Shown here one piece after another: positions 17,101 to 26,896 of a DNA stretch of 64,000 nt. Within the stretch, counting starts at the first letter, position 1. Every line of letters starts with the position of its first letter. Below the pieces are notes generated by a model that did not search any database, was not told the origin of the DNA, and saw nothing but the letters and a program-made list of their open reading frames with translations. This stretch comes from Gracilimonas sp. (lineage in GTDB: Bacteria; Bacteroidota; Rhodothermia; Balneolales; Balneolaceae): NCBI RefSeq assembly GCF_014762685.1, contig NZ_JABURM010000005.1, positions 1,488,001 to 1,552,000 of the forward strand. The letters are read 5' to 3'. The position numbers and the translations under genes are program-made.

Positions 17101-19185
17101 TTATTCTTCTTCGTCAGAAGTATCTTTTTTCTCTTCTTTTTCTGCCTTGGTCTCTTCCTCTTCATCGGGGGCTTCTTCCTTCTCGGCTTTAGCCTTGGCT
17201 TCTTCTTCAGCCTTTTTCTTCTTGGCCTTAGCTTTGTCAGCTTTTTCCTGAGCTTCAGCTTTCTCTTTTTCTTCCATATCCGCCTTCAAAGCAGCCAAAC
17301 CTGACATCTCGCCGAGCGTTGGGGCGCCGGTTTCTGCCTTCGAAGTATCTGCTTTTTTCTTGGTTTTCGCTTTCTTGGCTTTATCCTTGTCAGAATCAAG
17401 CTGGCTGATTTCAATGTTTTTGCTGTTCTCGTCAAAGTTCAGTACAAAAGCATCTTCTACCTTATCGCCTTCTTTATACTCAGCTTCAGTAGATTTACTG
17501 TAATTCAAGAATGCTTCAGCTCCTAATGGAAGCTTCACAAATACGCCTTTATCCGTAGTTTTAATTACTTCCCCTTCTACTTCATTTCCGGGAGCGTATT
17601 CTTCAGCATATTTCTTCCAAGGGTTATCTTCCACTTGTTTGTGTCCAAGAGTGATTCGACGGTTATCGAAGTCAACACCAAGAATCACAACCTCGATTTC
17701 CTGATCTTTGTCAACCACTTCATTTGGATGGTCAACTTTCTCAGTCCAGCTTAGGTCAGAAACGTGAATCAAGCCGTCAATTCCAGGCTCCAGTTCAACG
17801 AAGACTCCAAAATTGGTAAGGTTGCGAACAACCCCGGTGTGTTTTGAACCAACAGGGAATCGCTCCAGGATATCTGCCCATGGATCTTCTTCCAGTTGTT
17901 TAACACCAAGAGAAATTTTCTTCTCTTCTTCGTTAATGTTCAATACAATACATTCGATTACATCATCCTTCTCAACTAACTGAGATGGGTGTTTAATATG
18001 TTGCGTCCAAGACATTTCAGAGATGTGAATCAACCCTTCCACGCCTTTTTCAAGTTCAATAAATGCACCGTAATCAGCAATAGATACTACGCGACCCTGA
18101 ACTTTATTTCCTTCAGGATATTTCTCGTTGATACCTTCCCATGGATGAGGCTGAAGTTGTTTCAATCCAAGAGAAACTCGTTTACTTTTCTCATCAAAGT
18201 CGATTACAGCAACATTCAAGCGCTGATCAAGCTGGACAATTTCGTGTGGATCGTCAACACGTCCCCAAGATAGATCGGTAATGTGTAACAGTCCGTCAAC
18301 CCCACCAAGATCAATAAATACACCGAAATCGGTAATATTTTTAACGGCACCTTCAAGTACCTGTCCGGCTTCAATGGTTTCAAGAATTTCTTCACGCTGA
18401 TCTTCAAGGTCAGACTCAATAAGAGCACGGTGAGATACAACCACATTTTCAGCAGCCATATTCAATTTCACAACCTGGAATTCCATGGTTTTTCCTACAT
18501 AGGCATCAAAATCGCGCACCGGGCGTACATCAATTTGCGAACCGGGCAAGAAGGCATCTATACCTAATACATCTACCACCATACCGCCTTTGATGCGACG
18601 CTTGATGTAACCTTCAATGATATCGCCATCTTCATGAGAGGCTTCAATTTTTTCCCATGCCTGCAGGATATCTGCTTTACGGCGAGAAAGGATAAGCTGA
18701 CCTTCTTTATCTTCAACCCGATCCAGGAATACTTCAATTTCATCGCCCACTTCCATCTCTTCGAGGGCTTCGTTTGAAAACTCATTGACCTGGATGATAC
18801 CTTCAGACTTAAATCCGATATCAACAACAACGTACTTCTCATCAATAGAGACTACACGTCCTTGTACAATTTCTTTTTCTTCAATTTCATTAAGGGTATT
18901 TTCATACATACCCACCATTTCATTGTATTCATCATCAGAGTACTCGTCTGACGGGCGCTGGAGATCTTCTAACTTGAATACATCTCCCTCTACCTCTCCT
19001 GAATACACATGAGTAAGCGTTTCTTCTCTCTCTTCAGCAGCAGTTTCTTCTGCCTCAGTTGCAGCTGCTTCTTCTTCAGTTGCTGTTTCTTCTTTCTCTT
19101 CCGCTTCAGTTACTTCCGTGGTTTCTTCAACCTGTTCCTCGGTTGTTTCTTGTTCGGCTTGTTCTTGTTTTAATTCTTCAGTCAT
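17101..19185 (-). CDS. rpsA: 30S ribosomal protein S1
   Basis: A 694-residue RNA-binding protein of the small ribosomal subunit that helps mRNA docking. Six S1 (OB-fold) repeats run from about residue 100 to 600. Typical pieces are 'VQGRVVSIDEKYVVVDIGFKSEG', 'GAVKNITDFGVFIDLGGVDGLLHITDLSW', 'GRVVSIADYGAFIELEKGVEGLIHISEMSW' and 'GVVRNLTNFGVFVELEPGIDGLIHVSDLSW'. It has a very acidic N-terminal extension of about 80 residues (Glu/Ala/Thr-rich) and a Lys/Glu/Ala-rich, probably coiled, C-terminal tail from about residue 600. Both tails are longer than in enterobacterial S1. It lies downstream of cmk on the same strand, the classic cmk-rpsA order, and is followed by a terminator. Confidence 0.97.
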   Translation of the reverse strand: MTEELKQEQAEQETTEEQVEETTEVTEAEEKEETATEEEAAATEAEETAAEEREETLTHVYSGEVEGDVFKLEDLQRPSDEYSDDEYNEMVGMYENTLNEIEEKEIVQGRVVSIDEKYVVVDIGFKSEGIIQVNEFSNEALEEMEVGDEIEVFLDRVEDKEGQLILSRRKADILQAWEKIEASHEDGDIIEGYIKRRIKGGMVVDVLGIDAFLPGSQIDVRPVRDFDAYVGKTMEFQVVKLNMAAENVVVSHRALIESDLEDQREEILETIEAGQVLEGAVKNITDFGVFIDLGGVDGLLHITDLSWGRVDDPHEIVQLDQRLNVAVIDFDEKSKRVSLGLKQLQPHPWEGINEKYPEGNKVQGRVVSIADYGAFIELEKGVEGLIHISEMSWTQHIKHPSQLVEKDDVIECIVLNINEEEKKISLGVKQLEEDPWADILERFPVGSKHTGVVRNLTNFGVFVELEPGIDGLIHVSDLSWTEKVDHPNEVVDKDQEIEVVILGVDFDNRRITLGHKQVEDNPWKKYAEEYAPGNEVEGEVIKTTDKGVFVKLPLGAEAFLNYSKSTEAEYKEGDKVEDAFVLNFDENSKNIEISQLDSDKDKAKKAKTKKKADTSKAETGAPTLGEMSGLAALKADMEEKEKAEAQEKADKAKAKKKKAEEEAKAKAEKEEAPDEEEETKAEKEEKKDTSDEEE

Positions 19186-19245
19186 TATGTTTGGTTATTG
19201 GTTTACCTCACAATTGACTTTCAACTGTGGGATAAGTTAAGGTTA

Positions 19246-19911
19246 TTATTTTTTCTGTGATGAAATCAGTTGTTCAATCTTATCGCTTATGAAAGCAACT
19301 TGTTCCTCAAATGTCATCTCGGAGGTATCCACCAAGATAGCATCGTCAGCTTTTTTAAGAGGATCCGAACTTCTGTTAGAATCTTTCTCGTCTCTTTGGG
19401 CAATATTTTGTTTCACTTCATCGAGTGTAACATCTTTGCCCTGTGCCTTCACTTCATTAAATCTGCGCTTGGCACGTGTTTCCAAATCTGCAATCATATA
19501 AAATTTCAATGCTGCATCCGGGAACACTGCCGTACCCAAATCTCTTCCATCGGCTATATATATATCATGCTTAACAACTTCTCGCATGAGATCATTTATA
19601 TATGCCCTTACTTCCGAATTTGAAGCCACTTCGCTTACACTCTCAGAAACCTCCATGCTTCTGATATCATCGCTTACATCGCGACCATTCAAAAACGCAT
19701 GAAATTTTTTCTTTTTGAAATAAAAGGAAATCTCACTTTCTTCAAGCTGATCAAAGAACTGTCGGTAATCTTTTTGGCAGTTCAAATAAACTAAGGTAGC
19801 CACACGATACAATGCTCCCGAGTCAAGAAATTGAATCTGAAGTTGCGCCGCTACGGCTTTAGCTGTTGAACTTTTACCCGATCCTGCGGGCCCATCTATT
19901 ACCACTATCAT
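19246..19911 (-). CDS. cmk: Cytidylate kinase
   Basis: A 221-residue cytosolic kinase that phosphorylates CMP and dCMP with ATP for nucleotide recycling. The P-loop is 'IDGPAGSGKSSTAKAVA' at residues 5-21. Other family blocks are 'FLDSGALYRVATL', 'VSDDIRSMEVSESVSEVAS', 'DGRDLGTAVFPDAALKFYMIA' and 'RDEKDSNRSSDPLKKADDAILVDTS', which carry the nucleotide-contacting residues. It precedes rpsA by 60 nt on the same strand. Confidence 0.96.
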   Translation of the reverse strand: MIVVIDGPAGSGKSSTAKAVAAQLQIQFLDSGALYRVATLVYLNCQKDYRQFFDQLEESEISFYFKKKKFHAFLNGRDVSDDIRSMEVSESVSEVASNSEVRAYINDLMREVVKHDIYIADGRDLGTAVFPDAALKFYMIADLETRAKRRFNEVKAQGKDVTLDEVKQNIAQRDEKDSNRSSDPLKKADDAILVDTSEMTFEEQVAFISDKIEQLISSQKK

Positions 19912-20039
19912 ACAGATCAGCTAAATTAAACTTATATTGTTAATTATTCAATCATTTCTTGTTTAATATTTCCATAACTCTTAATTTTGGTTTCTCGGAA
20001 AAATTCGAGGAATAATTAATTTCAAAAGCATATTTCGCA

Positions 20040-20291
20040 ATGCCAATTACCAAACAAGCCAAGAAACGCGTACGCCAGGCTGAGCAAAGAAGAAGTCACA
20101 ACCGTAACCGTCGTTCTAAAATGAGAACGTTGGTCAAAAAAGTATATGAGATTTCTGATAAAAAAGAAGCAGAAAAAGCACTCAAAGAAGCTGTTTCTTA
20201 CCTCGACCGAATGACTGTTAAAGGCATCATTCACGAAAACAACGCAGCTCGAAAAAAAGCCCAACTCACCAAGTACGTAAATAACTTATAA
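20040..20291 (+). CDS. rpsT: 30S ribosomal protein S20
   Basis: An 83-residue, strongly basic helical protein of the small subunit. 'KQAKKRVRQAEQRRSHNRNRRSKMRTLVKKV' is the S20 signature, and 'GIIHENNAARKKAQLTKYVNNL' closes the chain as in the family. There is no Shine-Dalgarno before the ATG, as often seen in this bacterial group. It is divergent from cmk and followed 17 nt later by gpmI. Confidence 0.96.
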   Translation: MPITKQAKKRVRQAEQRRSHNRNRRSKMRTLVKKVYEISDKKEAEKALKEAVSYLDRMTVKGIIHENNAARKKAQLTKYVNNL

Positions 20292-20308
20292 GATTAGGAT
20301 GTAGTTGG

Positions 20309-21832
20309 ATGGCCAACTCTGAATCGAAAGCATTACTTGTAATCTTAGATGGATTCGGGTTGGCTAAAGATCCAACCGTCAGTGCAGTAGATAAAGCTGA
20401 CAAACCTTTTATAGATTCGCTTTTCAACACTTGCCCTCACTCCAAACTTTCTGCCAGCGGCGAAAATGTAGGCCTGCCTGATGGTCAATTTGGAAATTCT
20501 GAAGTGGGGCATCTAAACATCGGAGCAGGGCGAATTGTCTGGCAAGAACTTTCCCGAATTAATAAAGCTATAAGTGACGGTTCTTTCTTTAATAATGAAG
20601 AACTACTGAATGCTGTTAAAAAAGCCAAGCCTCGTAATAAAATCCACATCATGGGTTTATTTTCCGATGGCGGGGTTCACAGCCACAACAATCATTTATT
20701 TGCCCTGCTCGAACTTTGCAAAAAGCATGGACTTGAAAATGTTTTTGTGCATGCCTTTACCGATGGCCGCGACACCTCTCCTCACGGCGGGGTTGAATAT
20801 GCCAAAGAATTTGAAGCTAAAGCCCAAGAAATTGGAGTTGGAAAACTGGCTTCAATTGTAGGGCGCTATTACGCCATGGACCGTGATAACCGATGGGAGC
20901 GCATTAAGCTTGCCTATGACCTCCTGATACATGGCAAGGGGGAAAAATTCGCCTCGGCCGAAGAAGGATTGAAAACATCTTACACTGAAGATAAAGTGAC
21001 GGATGAGTTCATCAAACCTATTTTACTTGATGACACTCAGGAATCCCGTATTGAAAAAGGCGATGTTATCCTCTTTTACAATATCAGGGGAGATCGGGCC
21101 CGTCAGATTTCAAGAGCTTTTAATGAATCTGGTTTTAATGAATTTGAAGTAGAAGATTTAGACTTACATTATACCACCTTCACTTCCTATGATGAGACTT
21201 TTGACTTTGCCAATGTAGCCTATCCCCCACAGGAACTTAAAAATACTATGGGCGAGTGGCTCAGTAAAAAAGGCTTCAAACAATTCAGAATAGCCGAGAC
21301 GGAAAAATATCCGCACGTAACCTATTTCTTTAATGGCGGAGTGGAAGCACCTAACAAAGGTGAAGACCGAATTGTAATTCCAAGCCCTAAAGTGGCCACA
21401 TATGATCTTCAGCCTGAAATGAGCGCTGAGCAAGTTGCTGATACGCTTTGTGAAAAACTGTCGACGGAAGAATATCAGTTTGTGGTACTCAATTTTGCCA
21501 ATCCTGATATGGTTGGACATACCGGCGTGATGGAAGCTGCAATAAAAGCCGTCGAAACTGTTGACGCACAGCTTAAAAAAGTTATTGAAACTGCCAATCA
21601 ACATGGTTATCGCTCGCTCATAATTGCAGATCACGGTAATGCAGATTGCATGATAAAAGAAGACGGGAGCCCGCATACAGCACATACAACGGCATTGGTA
21701 CCGGCTATTGTGGTTAATTATCCTGAAGAAATCACCTTGCAGGATGGTATTCTGGCTGACGTATCTCCCACGCTCCTAAAGCTTATGGGTATTGAACAGC
21801 CCGATGAGATGACCGGATCACCATTATTTTAA
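20309..21832 (+). CDS. gpmI: 2,3-bisphosphoglycerate-independent phosphoglycerate mutase
   Basis: A 507-residue glycolytic and gluconeogenic enzyme interconverting 3- and 2-phosphoglycerate through a phosphoserine intermediate with two metal ions. The catalytic Ser lies in 'GQFGNSEVGHLNIGAGR' near residue 62. The metal and substrate blocks include 'LLVILDGFGLA' (Asp), 'HAFTDGRDTSPHGG', 'IVGRYYAMDRDNRWER', 'NFANPDMVGHTGV' and 'IIADHGNADCM'. Length is normal. It starts 17 nt after rpsT, so it is probably co-transcribed with it. Confidence 0.97.
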   Translation: MANSESKALLVILDGFGLAKDPTVSAVDKADKPFIDSLFNTCPHSKLSASGENVGLPDGQFGNSEVGHLNIGAGRIVWQELSRINKAISDGSFFNNEELLNAVKKAKPRNKIHIMGLFSDGGVHSHNNHLFALLELCKKHGLENVFVHAFTDGRDTSPHGGVEYAKEFEAKAQEIGVGKLASIVGRYYAMDRDNRWERIKLAYDLLIHGKGEKFASAEEGLKTSYTEDKVTDEFIKPILLDDTQESRIEKGDVILFYNIRGDRARQISRAFNESGFNEFEVEDLDLHYTTFTSYDETFDFANVAYPPQELKNTMGEWLSKKGFKQFRIAETEKYPHVTYFFNGGVEAPNKGEDRIVIPSPKVATYDLQPEMSAEQVADTLCEKLSTEEYQFVVLNFANPDMVGHTGVMEAAIKAVETVDAQLKKVIETANQHGYRSLIIADHGNADCMIKEDGSPHTAHTTALVPAIVVNYPEEITLQDGILADVSPTLLKLMGIEQPDEMTGSPLF

Positions 21833-21978
21833 TACTTGAGAGTCGCATTTAGTTTGCATTTACTATACCGCCCTACTACCTTCGAGTAGTAATGAACTAA
21901 AGCGGTGATTTACACGTTTTTTTATCCGAATCATTAAAGAATCTATTTACACCAAAAAGGACAAAAGGAACACGTCAG

Positions 21979-24558
21979 ATGGAGGGAAATTTTTCAAGTA
22001 AAGTTCGAGATGTAATTCAGTTTAGCCGGGAGGAAGCTCTCAGGTTAGGGCATGACTACATCGGAACTGAGCATTTAATTTTAGGTATTGTTCGATTAGG
22101 AGATGGTGTAGCTGTCCGGATTCTTAAAAATCTGGATTGCGATCTCTTTAAACTTAAGAAAACTATTGAAGATACTGTTCGCGGAACTGGCGGGTCGGTA
22201 CAAGTAGGAAATATACCTCTTACCAAACAAGCCGAAAAAGTTTTGCGAATTACCTATTTGGAAGCCAAACTTTATAAAAGTGACACCATAGGAACTGAGC
22301 ACCTTTTACTCTCCCTGCTAAGAGATGATGAAAATATTGCTGCTCAAATCCTGCAACAGTTCAGTATTTCTTATGATGCAGTTCGTGAAGAACTGGATCT
22401 TATTATTTCAGGAAAATCTCGCGACGATCAAAGCGATGCATCATCGATGAAAGCGAGTGCTTCTAGCTCAAAAGGATCAACCGGTTCAGGAAGTTCAAGG
22501 GAAAAGAAAATGGAAAAATCAAAAACACCTGTACTCGATAACTTTGGCCGTGATTTAACTGAATTAGCCGAAGAAGGTCGCCTCGACCCTATTATCGGGC
22601 GAGAAAAAGAAATTGAACGCGTAGCTCAGGTGTTGAGCCGCCGTAAGAAAAACAACCCCGTGCTTATTGGTGAACCCGGTGTTGGAAAAACAGCCATAGC
22701 CGAAGGGCTTGCCACTCGTATTGTGGAACGTAAAGTATCAAGAGTATTATATGACAAACGTGTTATAGCTTTGGATCTTGCTGCCTTGGTGGCCGGTACA
22801 AAATATCGCGGACAGTTTGAAGAGCGTATGAAAGCGGTAATGACTGAACTCGAGAAAACTGAGGATGTCATCCTGTTCATTGATGAGCTCCATACTATAG
22901 TTGGAGCCGGGGGTGCAAGTGGCTCATTGGATGCTTCAAACATGTTGAAACCCGCACTTGCACGAGGAGATGTTCAAGCCATCGGGGCAACCACCTTAAA
23001 TGAATACCGACAGTTTATTGAAAAAGACGGAGCCCTGGAACGAAGATTCCAGAAAATCATGGTTGACCCAACCACTCCGGAAGAAACTATTGAGATTCTA
23101 AATCAAATTAAACCAAAGTACGAACAACATCACAGTGTACGCTATGTGGATGCTGCTATTGAAGCGTGCGTGAAGCTGACCGACCGATACGTTTCTGATC
23201 ACTTCCTCCCTGACAAAGCTATTGATGCTTTGGATGAAGCCGGCGCCCGTGTTCACTTGTCAAATATCACGGTTCCGCAGAACATCATCGATTTAGAAGA
23301 AGAGATTGAGACTACCAGTAATGAGAAAAATTCAATGGTGAAGAAGCAGCGTTTTGAAGAAGCTGCCCGACTCCGTGATAAAGAAAAACGTCTGATTGAA
23401 GAACTCGAGGTAGCCCAGCGTGAATGGGAAAAAGAGTCTGAAAGTATCGTTTATGATGTAGAGGAAGATGATGTAGCTTCAGTTATAGCCATGATGAGTG
23501 GTGTTCCTGTAAATAAGATCAGTCAAAATGAAGGGCAAAAACTTCTGAAAATGAAGGAAAGCCTTTCCGGCAAAGTAATTGGACAGGAAGAAGCTATTGT
23601 CAAATTAACGAAAGCTATACAGCGCACCCGTGCCGGATTAAAAGATCCTTCCCGCCCCATTGGTTCATTTATATTCTTAGGGCCAACGGGAGTAGGTAAA
23701 ACTGAAATGGCAAAAGTGCTTTCCAAATATCTCTTTGATAAGGAAGACACTCTTATTCGAATAGACATGAGTGAGTATATGGAGAAATTCTCCGTATCCC
23801 GTTTAGTGGGAGCTCCTCCGGGCTATGTTGGCTATGAAGAAGGTGGAATCCTGACTGAAAAAGTACGACGAAAACCTTACAGTGTGGTATTACTGGATGA
23901 AATTGAGAAAGCTCACCCGGATGTATTCAACATCTTGCTTCAGGTACTGGATGATGGAATCCTGACTGACAGCTTAGGGCGCAAAGTAGATTTCCGGAAT
24001 ACGATCATTATCATGACTTCGAACATTGGTGCTCGCGATATCCGGAATATGGGTAAAGGAATCGGTTTTGATACCGACGACTCTCCTTTCGATTATGCGA
24101 AGATGAAATCAACCATTCAGGATGCGCTTAAGAAAGTGTTTAATCCGGAGTTCTTAAATCGTATTGATGATGTCATTACCTTCAGACCACTGGAGAAAAA
24201 AGATATCTTCCAGATTATTGACTTGATGAATGAAGAACTCTTTAACCGGATCAAAGAACTTGGCTTTGAAGTTGAAGTAACTAAAGCAGCTAAGGAATTC
24301 ATCACCGACAAAGGCTTCGATCAGAAATATGGAGCGCGTCCATTGAAGCGTGCTATTCAGAAGTACATCGAAGACCCACTTGCGGAAGAACTCCTCGAAA
24401 CCAAACATAACGACGGGTCTGTTATTAAAATTAAGATGAACAAATCCCGGGATGGATTGGAATTCGATTGGACCGATGCTGAACCTTCTGCTTCAGCAAA
24501 AGAAAAAGAAGAAAATGGTCAGGAAGAAGATGCTTCAGAACAAGCAAAAGAAGTATAG
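21979..24558 (+). CDS. clpC: ATP-dependent Clp protease ATP-binding subunit ClpC
   Basis: An 859-residue two-ring AAA+ unfoldase that feeds substrates to ClpP. The double Clp_N repeat covers residues 1-145 ([21 protein letters not shown]). It is followed by a Ser-rich linker, AAA-1 with Walker A '[15 protein letters not shown]' and Walker B '[10 protein letters not shown]', and the short middle domain with a UVR motif ([18 protein letters not shown]), which separates ClpC from ClpA and ClpB. AAA-2 has Walker A '[15 protein letters not shown]'. A ClpP-docking 'GIGF' loop is present near residue 695. An A/G-rich AAAAGGAACA stretch lies just ahead of the ATG. A terminator follows. Confidence 0.96.
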   Translation: MEGNFSSKVRDVIQFSREEALRLGHDYIGTEHLILGIVRLGDGVAVRILKNLDCDLFKLKKTIEDTVRGTGGSVQVGNIPLTKQAEKVLRITYLEAKLYKSDTIGTEHLLLSLLRDDENIAAQILQQFSISYDAVREELDLIISGKSRDDQSDASSMKASASSSKGSTGSGSSREKKMEKSKTPVLDNFGRDLTELAEEGRLDPIIGREKEIERVAQVLSRRKKNNPVLIGEPGVGKTAIAEGLATRIVERKVSRVLYDKRVIALDLAALVAGTKYRGQFEERMKAVMTELEKTEDVILFIDELHTIVGAGGASGSLDASNMLKPALARGDVQAIGATTLNEYRQFIEKDGALERRFQKIMVDPTTPEETIEILNQIKPKYEQHHSVRYVDAAIEACVKLTDRYVSDHFLPDKAIDALDEAGARVHLSNITVPQNIIDLEEEIETTSNEKNSMVKKQRFEEAARLRDKEKRLIEELEVAQREWEKESESIVYDVEEDDVASVIAMMSGVPVNKISQNEGQKLLKMKESLSGKVIGQEEAIVKLTKAIQRTRAGLKDPSRPIGSFIFLGPTGVGKTEMAKVLSKYLFDKEDTLIRIDMSEYMEKFSVSRLVGAPPGYVGYEEGGILTEKVRRKPYSVVLLDEIEKAHPDVFNILLQVLDDGILTDSLGRKVDFRNTIIIMTSNIGARDIRNMGKGIGFDTDDSPFDYAKMKSTIQDALKKVFNPEFLNRIDDVITFRPLEKKDIFQIIDLMNEELFNRIKELGFEVEVTKAAKEFITDKGFDQKYGARPLKRAIQKYIEDPLAEELLETKHNDGSVIKIKMNKSRDGLEFDWTDAEPSASAKEKEENGQEEDASEQAKEV

Positions 24559-24583
24559 CCTGAACCCGAATTAAATCTCACCT

Positions 24584-24622
24584 AAAAAAGCCCCGCACAT
24601 TAATTATGTCCGGGGCTTTTTT
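24584..24622 (+). terminator. Intrinsic terminator after clpC
   Basis: GCCCCG at 24590-24595 pairs with CGGGGC at 24611-24616, with an inner ACAT/ATGT stem, and is followed by a run of T. It is nearly the same sequence as the hairpins at 17.05 and 28.99 kb. It lies between the convergent clpC and the minus-strand gene at 25729-24647. Confidence 0.85.
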
Positions 24623-24646
24623 CTATCTGTCGCTAGATACTCATTT

Positions 24647-25729
24647 TCAGAATTGTACTTTCAAGCTCAGGGTTTTATTCATTCCTGAGAGCGTGTACCT
24701 GAAAGAACTGGTACGGTTTAGATCCAATGGCAATAAATCAGTGATGCTTAATTGAGAATTATAGCCGTTCCGCTCAATTGAACGTGCCGAAATATTAATC
24801 GCATGCAGCTCAACATCCTCCAAAACGGAACCGGCCTGTGAAGCCGTTAATGCAATCAGGGTCTCATCTTCCGGGATATATTCTGCAAAATATAATCTTG
24901 ACCGAAAACTCGTGCTTCCTATTCTCTCACCGCTTGTTGTGGAATAAACCCCAACTCTCCCATTTGACCGAAGGGTTATGTGTTCACCATCATCGGATAT
25001 CACCACATCTTCAACACTCTGATCAAAGCTTATTTGCACCAAATCATTGCCAAAACGATCGGTTAATATCACCTGATCTTCTGTACCCGGCCTGTATGTC
25101 ACTATTCCTATAAACTGCCCATTATCTGATACTTTAACCACGCGGATGGCTCGCTCACTGCTAAAATAAATATTACTGGTAGTCCAGTTTTTATGTACTA
25201 TTTTAGCCCTTGACCCTTCTTTACCGTCCTGAACTATTTTTGGATTATACAACACAATCGTTTTAAAAGCAGGGTCAGCCGCAAGCTCCGAAACAGACTC
25301 CCCTTCCGTGCTTTGCGAACTGTTTGAAACAGATTGCTTAATTTTCCCCATCGAATCATAAAAAAGAAAATTAGCTATATTTTCTCTGACAATAAAAGCT
25401 CCGTTCAGCTTTGCATAAATTTTCGCCGAAGCATCATTCCCTTTCAAATTATATAATGCATCGTACAAGGCTACCCCATTACCGGCATGCACAGTCACTC
25501 CACTGCCGGCCAACGCTGCAGAAATTGCCGTCAAACTATTTATATGAGATGATACAGCCTGATTGGTAAACGAAAGGCTATTATTGCTAATGCCTACCTG
25601 ATGGCCTGCAACTGAATATTGATTTATCCCGTTATTTTGGGTAGCCGATGTTTCTGAAATACTTAATGATTGGGCATGACTAAAACTTGAACCCAACGCA
25701 AATACAATACAAAGAATAAAATTTTTCAT
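24647..25729 (-). CDS. Hypothetical secreted protein, possibly beta-propeller-like
   Basis: About 360 residues from the ATG at 25729. I chose it because it opens with a signal peptide (MKNFILCIVFALGSSFSHA); an upstream start at 25774 would place 15 odd residues before the signal. The first ~100 mature residues are Ser/Asn/Thr-rich. The C-terminal half has repeated strand-turn units (RAIRVVKVSDNGQFIGIVTYRPG; VEDVVISDDGEHITLRSNGRVGVYSTTSGERIG) suggestive of WD/PQQ-like blades. It is convergent with clpC. I do not recognise the family. Confidence 0.65.
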   Translation of the reverse strand: MKNFILCIVFALGSSFSHAQSLSISETSATQNNGINQYSVAGHQVGISNNSLSFTNQAVSSHINSLTAISAALAGSGVTVHAGNGVALYDALYNLKGNDASAKIYAKLNGAFIVRENIANFLFYDSMGKIKQSVSNSSQSTEGESVSELAADPAFKTIVLYNPKIVQDGKEGSRAKIVHKNWTTSNIYFSSERAIRVVKVSDNGQFIGIVTYRPGTEDQVILTDRFGNDLVQISFDQSVEDVVISDDGEHITLRSNGRVGVYSTTSGERIGSTSFRSRLYFAEYIPEDETLIALTASQAGSVLEDVELHAINISARSIERNGYNSQLSITDLLPLDLNRTSSFRYTLSGMNKTLSLKVQF

Positions 25730-25848
25730 GATAAACTTTAGATTTAATGGATCGCTAAGAACGGAATTTTTCAAGACTATTTCTTCTTTTTCAAAGGCTT
25801 TTTACTAAAATCCCTATCTTATGCAAAAATCAAAAACAAACTAGCAAT

Positions 25849-26892
25849 ATGGGCTATCATCTAATCACCGGCGGATGCGGATTTGTCGGAAGGAATTTTG
25901 TAAAACGTCTTCATAAAACCACTAACGACACCATTTTTTTCATTGACGACCTCTCCGTGGGAACTCACCCTTCTACCTGGCTTCCTGAAGGAACTCCTTC
26001 CCGTAAAGAAAACGGACTGGAATTTTTCGGAGATGATAGTCGTATGGTTTTCCTAAAACAGGATGCGCGCTACTTCATTCGAGCTATGCTCGATAATGAA
26101 AATCATATCAAGGATACTTACGGATTGGATGTTACACGTTTCAAAGACGTATTTCATTTTGCTGCCATTGTAGGCGGACGGGCTAAAATTGATGGTGACC
26201 CCATGCTGGTAGCTCTCGACCTTTCGATTGATGCCGAGTTTTTCCTCTGGGTATGCAGGCAAAAACCTAATCGGGTATTATACCCCAGTTCAAGCGCCGC
26301 CTATCCCGTTGATTTGCAAACAGAATCGGATGCTATCGCGCTCAGCGAGAGTGATATCAATTTCAAAAAAATGGGGCAGCCCGACATGACCTATGGCTGG
26401 TCTAAACTCACCGGCGAGTATCTTGCACAAACTGCTGCAAAGCATTATGGTCTTTCTGTAACCTGTATCCGCCCGTTTTCAGGGTATGGAGAAGATCAGG
26501 ATTTATCCTACCCTATCCCGGCCATTGCCCGGCGGGCAGCACTGAAAGAAAACCCTTTCGAAGTATGGGGAACCGGTGAACAAGGACGGGATTTCGTTCA
26601 CATTGAAGACGTCATGGATTGTACGTTATATGCCATGGACAGAATTACAGACGGAAGTGCAATCAATATCGGTAGCGGGAAACTCACCTCTTTCCTCGAA
26701 ATAATAGAGATATTCACCTCTTTTGCGGGCTACGATCCTAATATTAAAAAGCTACTGGATAAGCCGGTTGGTGTTCACTCCCGATATGCCGATATGAGCT
26801 ACGTAAATAACGAGCTTGGATGGAAACCCAAACTTTCCCTTGAAGAGGGTATGCGACGTGTTTATGACGTTGCAGTAGAAAAATACGCATAA
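25849..26892 (+). CDS. NAD-dependent epimerase/dehydratase (extended SDR)
   Basis: A 347-residue sugar-nucleotide modifying enzyme of the extended short-chain dehydrogenase family. The Rossmann motif 'ITGGCGFVGRNF' is at residues 6-17. 'HFAAIVGG', 'YPSSSAAYPV' (catalytic Ser) and 'YGWSKLTGEYLAQ' (Tyr-x3-Lys) give the active site. 'GQGRDFVHIEDV'-type and 'IRPFSGYG' blocks bind the nucleotide sugar. Substrate cannot be fixed; UDP- or GDP-sugar 4-epimerases are closest in style. It is followed 4 nt later by a glycosyltransferase gene, so both probably serve one surface glycan. Confidence 0.85.
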   Translation: MGYHLITGGCGFVGRNFVKRLHKTTNDTIFFIDDLSVGTHPSTWLPEGTPSRKENGLEFFGDDSRMVFLKQDARYFIRAMLDNENHIKDTYGLDVTRFKDVFHFAAIVGGRAKIDGDPMLVALDLSIDAEFFLWVCRQKPNRVLYPSSSAAYPVDLQTESDAIALSESDINFKKMGQPDMTYGWSKLTGEYLAQTAAKHYGLSVTCIRPFSGYGEDQDLSYPIPAIARRAALKENPFEVWGTGEQGRDFVHIEDVMDCTLYAMDRITDGSAINIGSGKLTSFLEIIEIFTSFAGYDPNIKKLLDKPVGVHSRYADMSYVNNELGWKPKLSLEEGMRRVYDVAVEKYA

Positions 26893-26896
26893 GTTT

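Noticed and set aside
21164-21685. A 173-codon antisense frame inside gpmI
   Set aside because: Contained in a strongly conserved enzyme gene; the translation is Phe/Cys/His-rich with no recognisable domain.
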